A DNA stretch of 64,000 nt from CAVVEQ01 sp963747315 (lineage in GTDB: Bacteria; Chloroflexota; Anaerolineae; Anaerolineales; Anaerolineaceae). The notes beneath the pieces are model-generated. The model searched no databases. It was not told where the DNA came from and was given only the letters and a program-made list of their open reading frames with translations. How positions within the stretch are numbered: position 1 is the first letter of the stretch; every line of letters begins with the position of its first letter. The stretch covers positions 1-64,000 of the forward strand of contig CAVVEQ010000006.1 in the NCBI GenBank assembly GCA_963747315.1, written 5' to 3'. Shown here one piece after another: positions 52,572-62,374 of the stretch. Position numbers and translations under genes: made by a program.

Positions 52572-53519
52572 TCAGGTCCTCTTGTCCGGGTTATTTTTCT
52601 TCTTCCGCCAGCGATTATAAGCGGAACGAGAGCCGGTGAAGCCAATCATCGCTGGGAAACAATACAGGATACGAAGCCACTCCTTCAGCGCGGTGGGTGG
52701 AAATACAACAAATGCATTTGTGTATGCCTTAAGCGCTTCCGCCGGCTGACCGCCATCCAGCAGGTAGCGGGCATTGATCCGGTGCGCACCGGCAACACAT
52801 TTCCGGCGGTTGCGAGTGAATTTGTCGCTCAATCCAAGGTCCTGCTCCATCCAATTTAAAATGCGGTAGGCTTCCTCGCCGAATAAAGATGCGCTTGCGA
52901 TGTTCTTCGCCTCTGGGTGGAACCGGGCGCAGGCTAATTCACGCGGAATGTGGTGCATTTTCCCATGCTGAGCGATCCGCAGCCAGAGATGATGATCGAG
53001 GAGCAGGTGGTAAGCTGGATCCAGGAATCCGGCCATCTGGAGAGCTTCCCTGCGAAAGAAAACCGCTGGCTGACCGATGATGTTGAATTCCATGAGGTCG
53101 CCAAGGTTCCAATCGCCGTAGCGGATGTGGTTGATCACTTCTCCGGTCTCGTTGATAGCACGCACATCGCCAAAGACAAGAAAAATCGAGGGATTTGATT
53201 TAAAAACATCGACGACTTCCTGCAGAGTATTTTCCAGGTAGGTATCGTCCGAATTCAACCAACCGACTATCTCACCCCTCGCCCGATTGAAACCCTTGTT
53301 GATCGCCTCCGCCTGGCCTTTGTCCTTTTCCGACACCCACCAGGTAATATCTTTTTCGTGCGTTCTGATGATCTCCACTGATCCGTCGGTCGAACCACCA
53401 TCCACCACCAGGTATTCCACAGAGGGGTAATCCTGCGCGATCACCGAGCGAAGGGTTTCTTCCAGGAATGCCGCCTGGTTGTAGGAGGGAGTGATAATGG
53501 AAACTAGCGGTCGTTTCAT
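52572..53519 (-). CDS. Family 2 glycosyltransferase
   Basis: A 315-residue GT-A enzyme. Motifs: ITPSYNQAAFLEETLRSVIAQDYPSVEYLVVDGGSTDGSVEII, LNSDDTYLENTL (DxD-type), FFRREALQMAGFLDPAYHLLLDHHLWLRI, and CARFHPEAKNIAS. A C-terminal extension includes a short repeat-like helix (YLLDGGQPAEALKAY) and a membrane-prone segment. It overlaps the DUF115 gene stop by four bases (ATGA), so both are made together. Confidence 0.88.
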   Translation of the reverse strand: MKRPLVSIITPSYNQAAFLEETLRSVIAQDYPSVEYLVVDGGSTDGSVEIIRTHEKDITWWVSEKDKGQAEAINKGFNRARGEIVGWLNSDDTYLENTLQEVVDVFKSNPSIFLVFGDVRAINETGEVINHIRYGDWNLGDLMEFNIIGQPAVFFRREALQMAGFLDPAYHLLLDHHLWLRIAQHGKMHHIPRELACARFHPEAKNIASASLFGEEAYRILNWMEQDLGLSDKFTRNRRKCVAGAHRINARYLLDGGQPAEALKAYTNAFVVFPPTALKEWLRILYCFPAMIGFTGSRSAYNRWRKKKNNPDKRT

Positions 53520-54337
53520 GCAAACAGGCTTTCATACTCCACCTTGGGGAAAATGGTCAGCTTACCCCCTACGGTGGCATCGATCACCCGCCTGCCCGCA
53601 GATTCATACACCTGCCTAGCCATGCGATACCCTATCTCCGAGGTCTCCAAGTCAGGCAATTGCCAACGGAATCCCTTACCAAAATACGCCGGGGAGAAGT
53701 GGTTCGGGTCATCCCCAGTGGAGGTGATCGTAGCATTTGCCGGACCTTTGGTTGTGAAATTGTGATCCACCCCCACCAGGATCACCTCCTTGAAGCCCAT
53801 ATGGAAGGCGAGCTGCAAGGCTACATTGGTGACCGTTGCCCCTTCCCAGACCCTGCCGCGAACGTCCCTCGCAAATCCCGGACCGGTGAAGGTTGTATAT
53901 AGAAAGATGGGTAAGCTTTCCTTCTGCGGGGAGAATTTCGAAAAATGGCGGTGGGAATGCCATGCGAAGAACCTCGGGATCTTAAGCGAAATCATTTCCA
54001 TAGCGCACTGTTCGATAACCAGGTCATTGATCGACACCAGGCAAGAGGTCTGGAATCCAAGTTCCGGAAACATCAGGTAAATACGGTTAAGACCGAATGT
54101 GAATTCATCCTTCATCTTCGCTAGATCGGTATTTTTCAGGCTGGGACCGTTCCCAATGATGAAAGCCCGTTCGCCAACATGAGAATCCTTCAATGCAGCC
54201 AGCCCATGGATGCTCTGCCGCCGCCAGGGGTGCATATAGGCGCTGGGCAGATCGGGTAGACGAATAACCCAATCGTACCCGTTTCGTAGCGCATTCCAGG
54301 CGGGCTCGGGAATTGAACTCTTCAACCGGGATTTCAT
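53516..54337 (-). CDS. DUF115 / GT42-like putative sialyltransferase
   Basis: A 273-residue protein. GERAFIIGNGPSLKNTDLAKMKDEFTFGLNRIYLMFPELGFQTSCLVSIND begins with the GNGPSL motif shared by Campylobacter GT42 sialyltransferases and the DUF115 (Maf-related) proteins, and GATVTNVALQLAFHMGFKEVILVGVDHNF matches their second conserved block. The combination with NeuA and NeuB genes 4-10 kb away suggests that it transfers a nonulosonic acid to a glycan or protein. That role is inference; a general DUF115 annotation is the safe call. Confidence 0.7.
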   Translation of the reverse strand: MKSRLKSSIPEPAWNALRNGYDWVIRLPDLPSAYMHPWRRQSIHGLAALKDSHVGERAFIIGNGPSLKNTDLAKMKDEFTFGLNRIYLMFPELGFQTSCLVSINDLVIEQCAMEMISLKIPRFFAWHSHRHFSKFSPQKESLPIFLYTTFTGPGFARDVRGRVWEGATVTNVALQLAFHMGFKEVILVGVDHNFTTKGPANATITSTGDDPNHFSPAYFGKGFRWQLPDLETSEIGYRMARQVYESAGRRVIDATVGGKLTIFPKVEYESLFA

Positions 54338-54348
54338 GAGGCGCGCGC

Positions 54349-55115
54349 TTACTCCGTGCTCAACCGGCAGGTCGCCCCGCCATCCACCACCAGCGCCTGG
54401 CCGGTCATGAAGGAGGATTGGGAGTTATCCGCGAGGAAAAAGATCGCGCTGGCAATCTCCTCCGGTTGGCCCACCCTGCCATTGACGGTTTTCCTTGCCA
54501 GGTTCTCGAGTCTATCCACGATGGTTCCCCCGCTAACATGCCCGCGCTGCAAACCAGCCCGCAGCATGGGCGTATCCACCGCGCCTGGCAGAATGGCGTT
54601 GACGCGGATGTTCTGTGGGGCGAATTCGATGGCCATCGCACGGGTGAGAGCCATCACCCCGCCCTTGCTCGCGGCGTAGGCGCCGATGTTAGCGGAAGTG
54701 GCCACCGCGTGCACCGAGGAGACATTCACAATCGCACCATTACCGGAGGACTTCAGGAGAGGAAAAGCCAGCTTGCAAGCCAGAAAGATCGAACGCAGAT
54801 TGCTGGCCATCACTTCATCCCATTCCTCGGTGGTGGTCTCCACCAGCGGCTTGGCGATCTGCACGGCAGCATTGTTGACGATGGCGTGCAGCACAGAGGT
54901 GAACTTTTCGGTTTTTTCGAAGATGGTTTCAAAATCAGCCGGGTTGGCAATATCCGCCTGGATGAATAAGACCATGCCGGGGATACTCTTCGCCGAACGA
55001 GTGTCGGTCCACACCGATCACGCTGCCAGCCGTGCGTTGCAAAATATTGCACGGTTGCGCGACCGATCCCGCCCGCTGCCCCAGTGATCAAAACGACTTT
55101 TTTAGATTCGCTCAT
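54349..55115 (-). pseudogene. Short-chain dehydrogenase/reductase of the glycan locus, frameshifted
   Basis: The composite of about 255 residues is a classical SDR. It starts MSESKKVVLITGAAGGIGRATVQYF, changes frame near 55010, and continues IVNNAAVQIAKPL, VNVSSVHAVATSANIGAYAASKGG (catalytic Ser, Tyr and Lys) and a C-terminal MTGQALVVDGG. A single indel near 55010 explains the split. Its last gene bases are followed after 11 bases by the DUF115 gene; upstream it overlaps the 2-hydroxyacid dehydrogenase by four bases, so the two probably act together on one sugar or side-chain precursor. Confidence 0.8.
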
Positions 55116-56105
55116 CGCGTTTTCTCCATTAACGAATCAAGATCATCGCAAGGGATATTCAACCCGATCAACAAGTTGCGAATGGTGTTCCAGTGCACCT
55201 GCTCCCAGGCGGAGGGGCTGCTATTGGAATTGTGCGGCGCAAGCAGCACCTGGTCCATTTTCCGGAGAGGTGAATCCATGGGTAACGGTTCCACCTCAAA
55301 AACATCAAGCGCAGCCCCAGCGAGTCTCCCGGATTGAAGCGCGCGGATAAGCGCAGGCTCGTCCACGATCGGTCCGCGAGCGGTGTTGATCAGCACCGCA
55401 CCAGGGCGGCATTTTGCCAGGGTGTTGTCATTTATCAGGTGCCTGCTGGTGGGGTTGAGGTCCGCATTGACGCTGATGAAATCGGACCTGGACATCAAAT
55501 CCTCCAGGCCGGTCATCTCCATCCCGGTTTCGGCAAGGAATTCCGGCGCGATCGGTTGGATATCGTTCCCCAGGAGTTTCATTTCAAAAGGACAGGCGCG
55601 GCGCAGCACAGCCTTTCCAATATTCCCAACCCCGATCACCCCTAGCGTGCATTCACTAAGCGACCGACCGGGGATCTTCTGCCAGATACCGGCTTTCATT
55701 TCCCTATCCATCCAGGGGAACTTCCTGGCGAATGTCAGAATATAACCTAAAACGGTATCCGCCACAGGAAGCGTAAAAGCGTTCGGGGTGCGAAAGACCT
55801 GGATTCCCAACCTTTCCGCATGGTCCTTATCGATGGAATCGATACCGGTTCCCCATTTTGAGATCACCTTCAATCTTGGGCTGCAGGCATCCAGAACCTT
55901 GGGGGTATACCGGTCATCACCGCAGATGGTTCCATCGAATTTACCAGCAAATTCGAGGATGTCATTTTCCTCTAAGCGCTCATCTACGTCTGGAGCAATA
56001 ACTAGCAGCCCATAATGGTTCCACACTGGAGGAATCTGATCCCGGAACGGACGCATATATGGAGCTGGTCAAGCAGGAGCGTTTGCTTGGGACTCCAGTC
56101 ATCAT
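55112..56105 (-). pseudogene. D-isomer-specific 2-hydroxyacid dehydrogenase, N-terminus frameshifted
   Basis: The main frame of 314 residues covers a phosphoglycerate-dehydrogenase-like enzyme: ISKWGTGIDSIDKDHAERLGI, GVIGVGNIGKAVLRR (NAD motif GxGxxG), INTARGPIVDEPALIRAL (Arg) and a C-terminal LAPHNSNSS in place of the usual HxG catalytic block. The Glu is in GAALDVFEVEPLP. The N-terminal 15 residues are in another frame (LLLDQLH...), and restoring two bases near 56060 links them, giving a start at 56105 or 56102. The family's catalytic His appears as APHNSNSS, which has the His but lacks the normal following Gly. Substrate unknown. Confidence 0.75.
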
Positions 56106-56124
56106 TTGTTCTCCAGCATTGGGT

Positions 56125-58210
56125 TCAGGTATTAAACAGGGTGAATTGCTCTCCTCCGGGGATAAGGCCGATCTTTCTTAAGCCGGTCTTTCAATAATCC
56201 CATGTAAGGATCGCTGCCGGTGACAATTCATTCACTCGCATTAATAAAGGTCAACCCCATCCGGTCCAGGAATTCGGCGCCTCGATTAGCCTGCAGGGCC
56301 TGCAGATATTCCGCACTATTCATCAGACCGTCCAGGTTGACGATCGTTCGATCATGCAGGAAATATGAACGGTACCTCCTCCAGTCATCCCGATTATCGA
56401 GCCGGGTGGGGTTAGCTGTTCCAAGACCGCGAGCATCCGCCAGGTATCTTTCTTCATTTCCTTTGGCCACCTGCCACGGGGTTAGTGAAGTAATATACCG
56501 AGTATTGATCACTACCAGCCAGATGATCAGGATGAACTCCACAAACCGGATGGCAGTAATCGGCACCTTCCATTTCATATAGTAACCTGGATAACCCTTC
56601 GACCACTATCGCAAGGAAAAGTACAATGCACAGCATCTCACCCTACCCAATACCATGAGCGCGGATTCGGATAGGTAGTTGCTAGATAGTAGGATATCTG
56701 CAGAAGACATCCCGCAGAGAGAGCGTGCAAACCAATCCGCCGGGTACTTTCCCTCCAATCGAATCCTGGAAGCTTTGAACAACAAGACTCAAACCCCAGA
56801 AGATCAACCCAAGGATAATGGTTACACTGATCCAGTAATTTGGGCTCGTAAGACAGTTTGTACGGCTCCAACAGCCTGGTGACGATATCATTCAATCTGA
56901 CGGTCACGAAGAGACCACGGCCCAAATTGTTGCCTGGGGAAAGGCTCAGGAAAACGCCAAGATTGAAATCATGCCCGTAGACCGTATTCGGCAGGGTGGA
57001 CCACCAGTGCTTCACCTGCCCGCTGATCGGCATGGCAGTGCCAAAATACATCTTCATTCCAACCCATATAGACGATCATCAACAGTGTTCCGGGTAGGAA
57101 ATATTTGAATCCGTCGCGAAGCTACAGCTTCCAGCGACTCCGAAGCCAATCATCCAAATTTTGGGAAACTGATTTCCTTTTTCTGAAAAAACTTCGGGAA
57201 AGAAAAGGCGGGAGCCCAGAATAATATTAGCGTAATCACCCAATCGTAAAAGATAACATCCTGGGAAAGCACGAAAGATCCCGTAGGGAGTTCAGGACCA
57301 GCATCACTCCCCCCACGACCAGGCTGGCAAATGTAACCGCAAGCAGGATCTGGAAAAAATCCTTGGTTCGGTTTTGCTCTGGAATCTTTTTGTACAAACC
57401 GAAAATGAGGTAGAAGGCAGGTTTGATCGCCATCGCTAGGGAAAGCAGAGTTGTAAAATCGCAAAAAGCGCAACCTCATAATAGTCACTAAAACCGAAAC
57501 GAAAGATCGAAGCACCAAACACGCTGGTAACTACAAGAAAATTCATCCCAAAACAGATACCTTGGAAAGGGAAATTTCCTCAGAACCAGCCACACCCCAA
57601 CAGCAATAAAAGTAAAAATATTATCCAGGCGGCTGAATAAAACAAATGCACCCAGGAAACCCACCACTACGAGGTCCCATTTTTGGATTTTTGTCCCCAG
57701 GACCCGGTCCATAAACCAGGAGCCGCCCAGCAGCAATGCCGTTAATGCAAAAGCATTCAACCCGGCTTCCAGACCGTCTTCGGCGGTCACCTGGTGAATT
57801 GCCGGTAAAAGTACCCAGACCATCGAGATAAATGCAGCTGTACCGAACAGGAAATATTTTTTTAGCAAACGATAGAGTACAACGCCGGTGGCGGCATTCA
57901 AGGCAGCCAACACCATCAGGATGATGCGCAGCGAAAGGATGCGGTCCGCATCAGAAAAGGCAAAAATTGGGATGTTTACGAACAACCAGAGGGGGTGGAA
58001 TCCGTTTGTGCGATTGATGAGGTCAAAGGTGAATCCGTGCCCTTCCGCCGCGTTCCTTGCCACGATGAAATAATAATAAGCATCATCTGTGCGGTACCAG
58101 TTCATCAAGCTTGCTGGCGGAGAATAGGCTGCGTAGAGATGCGGCAAAATGACCGTCAGGATGATGACGATCTCGAAAGGAAACTTGAATTTACGATTCA
58201 TCGAGTCCAT
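56125..58210 (-). pseudogene. Polytopic membrane glycosyltransferase-like protein, multiply frameshifted
   Basis: The intact N-terminus (58210 to about 57545) reads MNRKFKFPFEIVIILTVILPHLYAAYSPP, RTDDAYYYFIVARNAAEGHGFTFDLINRTNGFHPLW, the GT39/GT-C first loop with Asp-Asp, and several helices. Further helical segments lie at 57150-57518, and the C-terminus reads VAKGNEERYLADARGLGTANPTRLDN...FLHDRTIVNLDGLMNSAEY, finally IGLIPGGEQFTLFNT ending at 56125. At least five frame changes are needed for one protein of about 690 residues. The 57.5-56.6 kb part is the worst sequence in the window. It is probably an ArnT-like transferase of the same type as the 50.3 kb gene. Confidence 0.65.
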
Positions 58211-58222
58211 AACCAGTAAATT

Positions 58223-58921
58223 CTAACCGACATTACCAGACGAATCTGCGTGTGATCTGCGGTTCTGCAACAATAACTCCGCAATTTGAAAATCGATTTC
58301 CTCATCGATATCCCAAGCTTCATCCCGGGAGATTTCAAACATCTGCGGCCTTTCACCCAGCCGGTTGCGCCGGGTGAGCAGGTTGGTTTTGGAGAAAATA
58401 TAGAAACAGGAATTCTCCTCATAAATCGGCGGCAGGTCCTGCGTTTGCAGCAAAACCGACGGATCGTGGTTGATAGGCATGCCTTTAGAATCCCACAAAC
58501 GTACCTGCAGCCTGGTCACTGCGAAAAGAGAATCATAAGCCCCAAGTTTTTCAAAATATGTTTCTATCGCCCGGATGATCGTCTTCGGCGAGACCAATGG
58601 ATTTGTGCTGTGAGTCTGCAGGAAATGCTCTCCTGGAAGTTGATTAATATCGTGGATCAGGATCTCGTTCATGGAGAGATCGTCTGCCCTTAACGCAGCC
58701 GGACGTTCGATTACTTTGACATCTGGAAAGCTTTTGGCCAATCCCGTCTTGATCTCCTCACTGTCGGTATCTACGATGATCTGTTCTATCGCTGGTACCT
58801 GGTTCAAGTTTTCAATCACGTGATGATAAAGCGGTTTTCCTGCGATCAGGCGGTAATTTTTTCCCGGGACACGCTGGGAGTGATGACGCATGGGAACCAA
58901 GGCAGTTATCTTTGGAGTCAT
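58223..58921 (-). CDS. neuA: Acylneuraminate cytidylyltransferase (NeuA-like)
   Basis: A 232-residue nucleotidyltransferase. ALVPMRHHSQRVPGKNYRLIAGKPLYHHVIENL is the CTP-binding start (the conserved R-x-x-S/Q-K-R-x-P-x-K pattern is close to the NeuA motif), IIVDTDSEEI and the HSTNPLVSP block follow, and DIDEEIDFQIAELLL is the C-terminal metal-binding signature of NeuA/KdsB-type enzymes. It activates a nonulosonic acid or 2-keto-sugar acid as the CMP form. A second NeuA domain occurs at the right edge, so two different acids may be activated. Start ATG at 58921. Confidence 0.85.
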   Translation of the reverse strand: MTPKITALVPMRHHSQRVPGKNYRLIAGKPLYHHVIENLNQVPAIEQIIVDTDSEEIKTGLAKSFPDVKVIERPAALRADDLSMNEILIHDINQLPGEHFLQTHSTNPLVSPKTIIRAIETYFEKLGAYDSLFAVTRLQVRLWDSKGMPINHDPSVLLQTQDLPPIYEENSCFYIFSKTNLLTRRNRLGERPQMFEISRDEAWDIDEEIDFQIAELLLQNRRSHADSSGNVG

Positions 58922-58970
58922 AGGCTTGTTTTCCTTACGATTTATATTTCAAGTTAGTCAGCATTCTTTC

Positions 58971-60584
58971 CTACTCTTTTTGATCCGGGTAGGTAAAATC
59001 GGCTCCTTCCAGGATACCCTTTTGGATGATCCTCATCGTCAGCGAGTTTTCAGCCTTCAGGTTCTCAAGGGGAAAGTCTTTCAACTTTACGTAACCCTTC
59101 CAGGTATCGCTTTCTTCTATGAATTCGCCAAAAGGAATCGAGGTTCGAAAAAGTTGATAGTAGAGAAAATACCTTGCATTCAAACGGAATTCAACTGGAA
59201 CATCGATCCGCTCCGATTGAAGAAATTTCCGCACCATCCGCTGATGCTCCAGGTGGCTCTCCGGTAGGAAAACAGATTTCACCTGCGTAAACCGGGCTCT
59301 TCCCGCGCAGATCACAGCCGCTCCTAAAATGGAGGCTTCCAATCCGATGGTGGAGTTGTAGACCATCACGAATTTCGATTTCTGAATCAGTTGATAGGAG
59401 CTAAAGTTTTCTCCCGGGTCGATCAGGACCACATTTGTCAGGCGATCCAATCCACGCATCTTCACCCAGTCGCTTACAGTTTCGCGCGATTCCTTTCCCG
59501 GGCGGATTTCATCCGGATGCGCCCGAATGACAAATAACGTCCGGGGATTCTCCTTAATTAGAGAAGCAACATCCTCCAGCCAGGAGAACATATCGAGATA
59601 GATAGAGTTGGCATGCGCCTGGCTTGTATCAAATATTACATTGGTGAAAATGGGAACGATTTGCTGAAATTCCTTGGCTTTTTGTAAAAACGCTTCATCG
59701 AAAGGTTTCATCTCGCCCCAAAATTTGATGCCGGCCATGCTGAAATTGCCCTGAAATCGTTTTTCCAGCACTTCATCCAGCTTGCGATTTTGACCCTCCG
59801 TGAGTTTCATCCCAGAAGGAACCTGGATCGGGTAAGCTGTTGCTTCCCCTTCGGTAAAGAAGGCGGAGAGAGGCTGCAGTGCCACCTCGTGCGAGATCAC
59901 CCTGATTCCTCGCTGCCTTGCCAGGTTTTTTACGATAGCCTCGGGAAAGAATTGGCCGTTGAAAACGAGCACAGCCGCAGGTAGCTGATCCTTCAGTGTG
60001 CCCTCAACCACGTCTGACAGGTTGTTTGCTGAGCGGATGTAATCCCTGCAGATCATGCGGGTGGTCTCCAAGTCTTCGAGGTTATGCCTTCGCAGGATCC
60101 AGCGCAGGGATGGCAGTACTATTTCTCCCAAGGGTAGGTTTTTTTTATTGGTAAAACGCAATAATTCCGCCAGGCTGAGAGAATTGATTTCTTTTTCAAG
60201 GTCCTCATCCGGAAGAAAGGTAAACGGGACCATCCAAGATGGTTGGAACATCATCCGGGATTGCGTGAAACAGTTTGTGCAGGGAGGTTTCCGTGCCGGG
60301 CTTTCTGAATTTGTACCCAGGAGGCAGCGGGTCATTCCAGCCTTGCATGTTAAGAATCGCACCGGGTGCCCGTCCAGCGCAAGCGACCAGGCAGTGAGCA
60401 GCGAAAAGGCAGCGTTCTGACTGACCTGGGTTAGCCGGGTGGAGGAATTGAAAAAAAGAATCGGTGCTCCTGGAGCTGAATCTCCCGCTAAATGAAAAAC
60501 CCTGTCCGAGATCGCGTTCAATCTCTGATTGGCGTGAAAACGGGATAGTTTGGACCTCACCCTTGCTTCAAGAGATGGGCTCAT
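58971..60584 (-). CDS. Capsule-type polysaccharide biosynthesis protein (GT-B like)
   Basis: A 537-residue soluble protein. The C-terminal part follows the capsule polysaccharide synthase/phosphotransferase pattern: LFVIRAHPDEIRPGKESRETVSDWV, VVLIDPGENFSSYQLIQKSKFVMVYNSTIGLEASILGAAVICAGRARF. That S..NST.GLEA..LG..VI.AG sequence binds the donor nucleotide in KpsS/LipB- and Glyphos_transf-type enzymes. The N-terminal 200 residues include a CTNCF cysteine pair. It probably adds or polymerises a glycan unit; the exact donor is unknown. It lies 49 bases upstream of neuA. Confidence 0.7.
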   Translation of the reverse strand: MSPSLEARVRSKLSRFHANQRLNAISDRVFHLAGDSAPGAPILFFNSSTRLTQVSQNAAFSLLTAWSLALDGHPVRFLTCKAGMTRCLLGTNSESPARKPPCTNCFTQSRMMFQPSWMVPFTFLPDEDLEKEINSLSLAELLRFTNKKNLPLGEIVLPSLRWILRRHNLEDLETTRMICRDYIRSANNLSDVVEGTLKDQLPAAVLVFNGQFFPEAIVKNLARQRGIRVISHEVALQPLSAFFTEGEATAYPIQVPSGMKLTEGQNRKLDEVLEKRFQGNFSMAGIKFWGEMKPFDEAFLQKAKEFQQIVPIFTNVIFDTSQAHANSIYLDMFSWLEDVASLIKENPRTLFVIRAHPDEIRPGKESRETVSDWVKMRGLDRLTNVVLIDPGENFSSYQLIQKSKFVMVYNSTIGLEASILGAAVICAGRARFTQVKSVFLPESHLEHQRMVRKFLQSERIDVPVEFRLNARYFLYYQLFRTSIPFGEFIEESDTWKGYVKLKDFPLENLKAENSLTMRIIQKGILEGADFTYPDQKE

Positions 60585-60683
60585 CTTTTGTTCGATGCCT
60601 TTTTCACAATTAATTCATTCTGGTAACTCAATGTGATTTATTTACAATTCCAGTTTCAGGAAGTTACAAAAGTTTTTGCATGC

Positions 60684-62060
60684 TCATTTCCGTCGAAATA
60701 AGTACATAGTCCGCCGGGTGCCCATAATGGGTTCCTTGTGTATCAACTTGAATTTTTCCTTAAAACAGGCTTCGAATCCCGATTCCGTGTATCCAGGGAA
60801 GATATCCTTGCGACTGCTTAGCAGCCGTTGCACCTGACTATCCTCCTTGGGTACGAATTCGATGATCAACCATTCACCGACTTTCGCACAGAAATCCGCG
60901 ATGCGTTCCAGTGGCAGGTTATTCGATATCGCCAGGTGATGGATTAGCGCCAGCGACATCACCAGGTCCACCGGACCCCGCTCGATGAACGCAGCTCGCT
61001 CGCTGTTTTCCCATCCAATCCCCGGGCTGGGGTTGGTTAGATCGATCAAAAGCGGGAGGATGTTTGTATCATTTCCTTTCCTGCATTCCTGGTAATTCTT
61101 CTCAACTGCAACCGGGTCGATATCCGAGGATACCGTGAAGATTCCTTTATGTGATCCGATCCGGGAAAATTCCCCGTTATTGGCACCCAGGTCCCATATC
61201 GACGCAGGTTTTACCTCTTCGATGAATTGGCTAACTAGCTCCCGTTTGCGCTCAAAAGCCTCGGGAGTGTAATTGGTGATATCGTAATAGTCAGCCCATT
61301 CTGTGCTAGCTCCAACCCAGTTCAGGCTTTTGATCGTGCTCTGCAGATTATCGACCAACCCCTGGAAAGATATCTTGCTTATTTTTGCCTCTTTTGCCTT
61401 TGCCACTTCACCCTTGCCGGCATATTTTTTCTGCGAGACAGCGTGGCGATGAATATGCAGTTCCAAACCCATGTTGAAATGCGTCTTACCAGGAAGCAAA
61501 CTGCTGGCCAGATCAAGGGGGATGCCGTCGATATAAACCCGCATCAATTGCTGCATGCGGATATCGGTGAACGCCATTAAACTAAGCGGAGCCAGGAAAT
61601 GCTGGCAGAATTGCCTGTAGGCGACCCACGGAGTACCTTCTTCATAGATTTCGAAAGAAAGTGTATCAATAAGTAATGGTTGCCCATCCAGAAATTGGAT
61701 GTTATACACGCTTGCATCCTTCAACGTCATTCCCTTTTCCAAAGCCAGCATCTCGATCTCGAGGGTTGCCAGAGCAGCATCTTTAAATTGTGAGAACGAC
61801 CATTCATAAGGGTAGGAAATGAAAGGAATTCGCTCCGGGCGGATGACCTTATATGCCAGGGATTTCTCTACTGGATCAATGTTTACTTCTTCATGCGGAA
61901 TTAATAGGTGACAGTCTAACAATGCTTTGTATAGGCCGGACTCCATCATTTTTTCATAATGTTTTTGGTAATCAAGATTTACCTGCCGGTAGAGTTTGTC
62001 CTTTTCAAAGAAAAGAAATCCGCTCGGATCACGAAAGGAAGCTGTGTGTTTCATTTTCAT
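60684..62060 (-). CDS. NoeA-like class I SAM-dependent methyltransferase
   Basis: A 458-residue protein. The N-terminal 250 residues are the NoeA-type region (DPSGFLFFEKDKLYRQVNLDYQKHYEKMMESGLYKAL, and the LDGQPLLIDTLSFEIYEEGTPWVAYRQF block). The SAM domain starts SIWDLGANNGEFSRIGS (GANNG), followed by VSSDIDPVAVEKNY (acidic residue) and LVMSLALIHHLAISNN. The final block FVPKEDSQVQRLL is conserved in this group. Such proteins recur in glycan loci, usually beside a short DPGSGS-type membrane protein, as here. Methyl acceptor unknown. Confidence 0.8.
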   Translation of the reverse strand: MKMKHTASFRDPSGFLFFEKDKLYRQVNLDYQKHYEKMMESGLYKALLDCHLLIPHEEVNIDPVEKSLAYKVIRPERIPFISYPYEWSFSQFKDAALATLEIEMLALEKGMTLKDASVYNIQFLDGQPLLIDTLSFEIYEEGTPWVAYRQFCQHFLAPLSLMAFTDIRMQQLMRVYIDGIPLDLASSLLPGKTHFNMGLELHIHRHAVSQKKYAGKGEVAKAKEAKISKISFQGLVDNLQSTIKSLNWVGASTEWADYYDITNYTPEAFERKRELVSQFIEEVKPASIWDLGANNGEFSRIGSHKGIFTVSSDIDPVAVEKNYQECRKGNDTNILPLLIDLTNPSPGIGWENSERAAFIERGPVDLVMSLALIHHLAISNNLPLERIADFCAKVGEWLIIEFVPKEDSQVQRLLSSRKDIFPGYTESGFEACFKEKFKLIHKEPIMGTRRTMYLFRRK

Positions 62061-62123
62061 CCGTCCGACTCAATCTGGTTAGGATATGCCATTTTATTAG
62101 GATAGCCAAATATTCCTGAAAAT

Positions 62124-62357
62124 TTATTCTGGTTTTTCCCCTGGTATTGATTCCGGTGAATCTGTCTGCCCTGAAGATTCAGGATCAATTTTCTTTTTTG
62201 ACAATGCACCTTTGATTTTTTTCCAATAAACCTTCACTGCAAATGCAGCACCCAGCGCAGCTGCTATCACCATTTGCAGCAGGATGCTTCCGGATCCTGG
62301 ATCAAGATACATCCTATCGCGAGCCAGTGGAGCAAAGAAATCTAAGATTTGATTCAT
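62124..62357 (-). CDS. Small DPGSGS-motif membrane protein
   Basis: A 77-residue protein: MNQILDFFAPLARDRMYLDPGSGSILLQMV, a single membrane helix (ILLQMVIAAALGAAFAVKVYW), then a basic tail KKIKGALSKKK and an acidic C-terminus. The YLDPGSGS-helix-WKKIK plan is common in bacterial surface-glycan loci and is usually next to a NoeA-like methyltransferase gene, which is upstream in order here. Function is unknown; a scaffold or membrane tether is a guess. The start at 62357 follows GGAGAT. Confidence 0.7.
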   Translation of the reverse strand: MNQILDFFAPLARDRMYLDPGSGSILLQMVIAAALGAAFAVKVYWKKIKGALSKKKIDPESSGQTDSPESIPGEKPE

Positions 62358-62374
62358 GCTTCATATCTCCATTA

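Noticed and set aside
55334..55745. Plus-strand open frames opposite the 2-hydroxyacid dehydrogenase
   Set aside because: No domain, no ribosome site, and the minus-strand frame encodes a clear NAD-binding enzyme.
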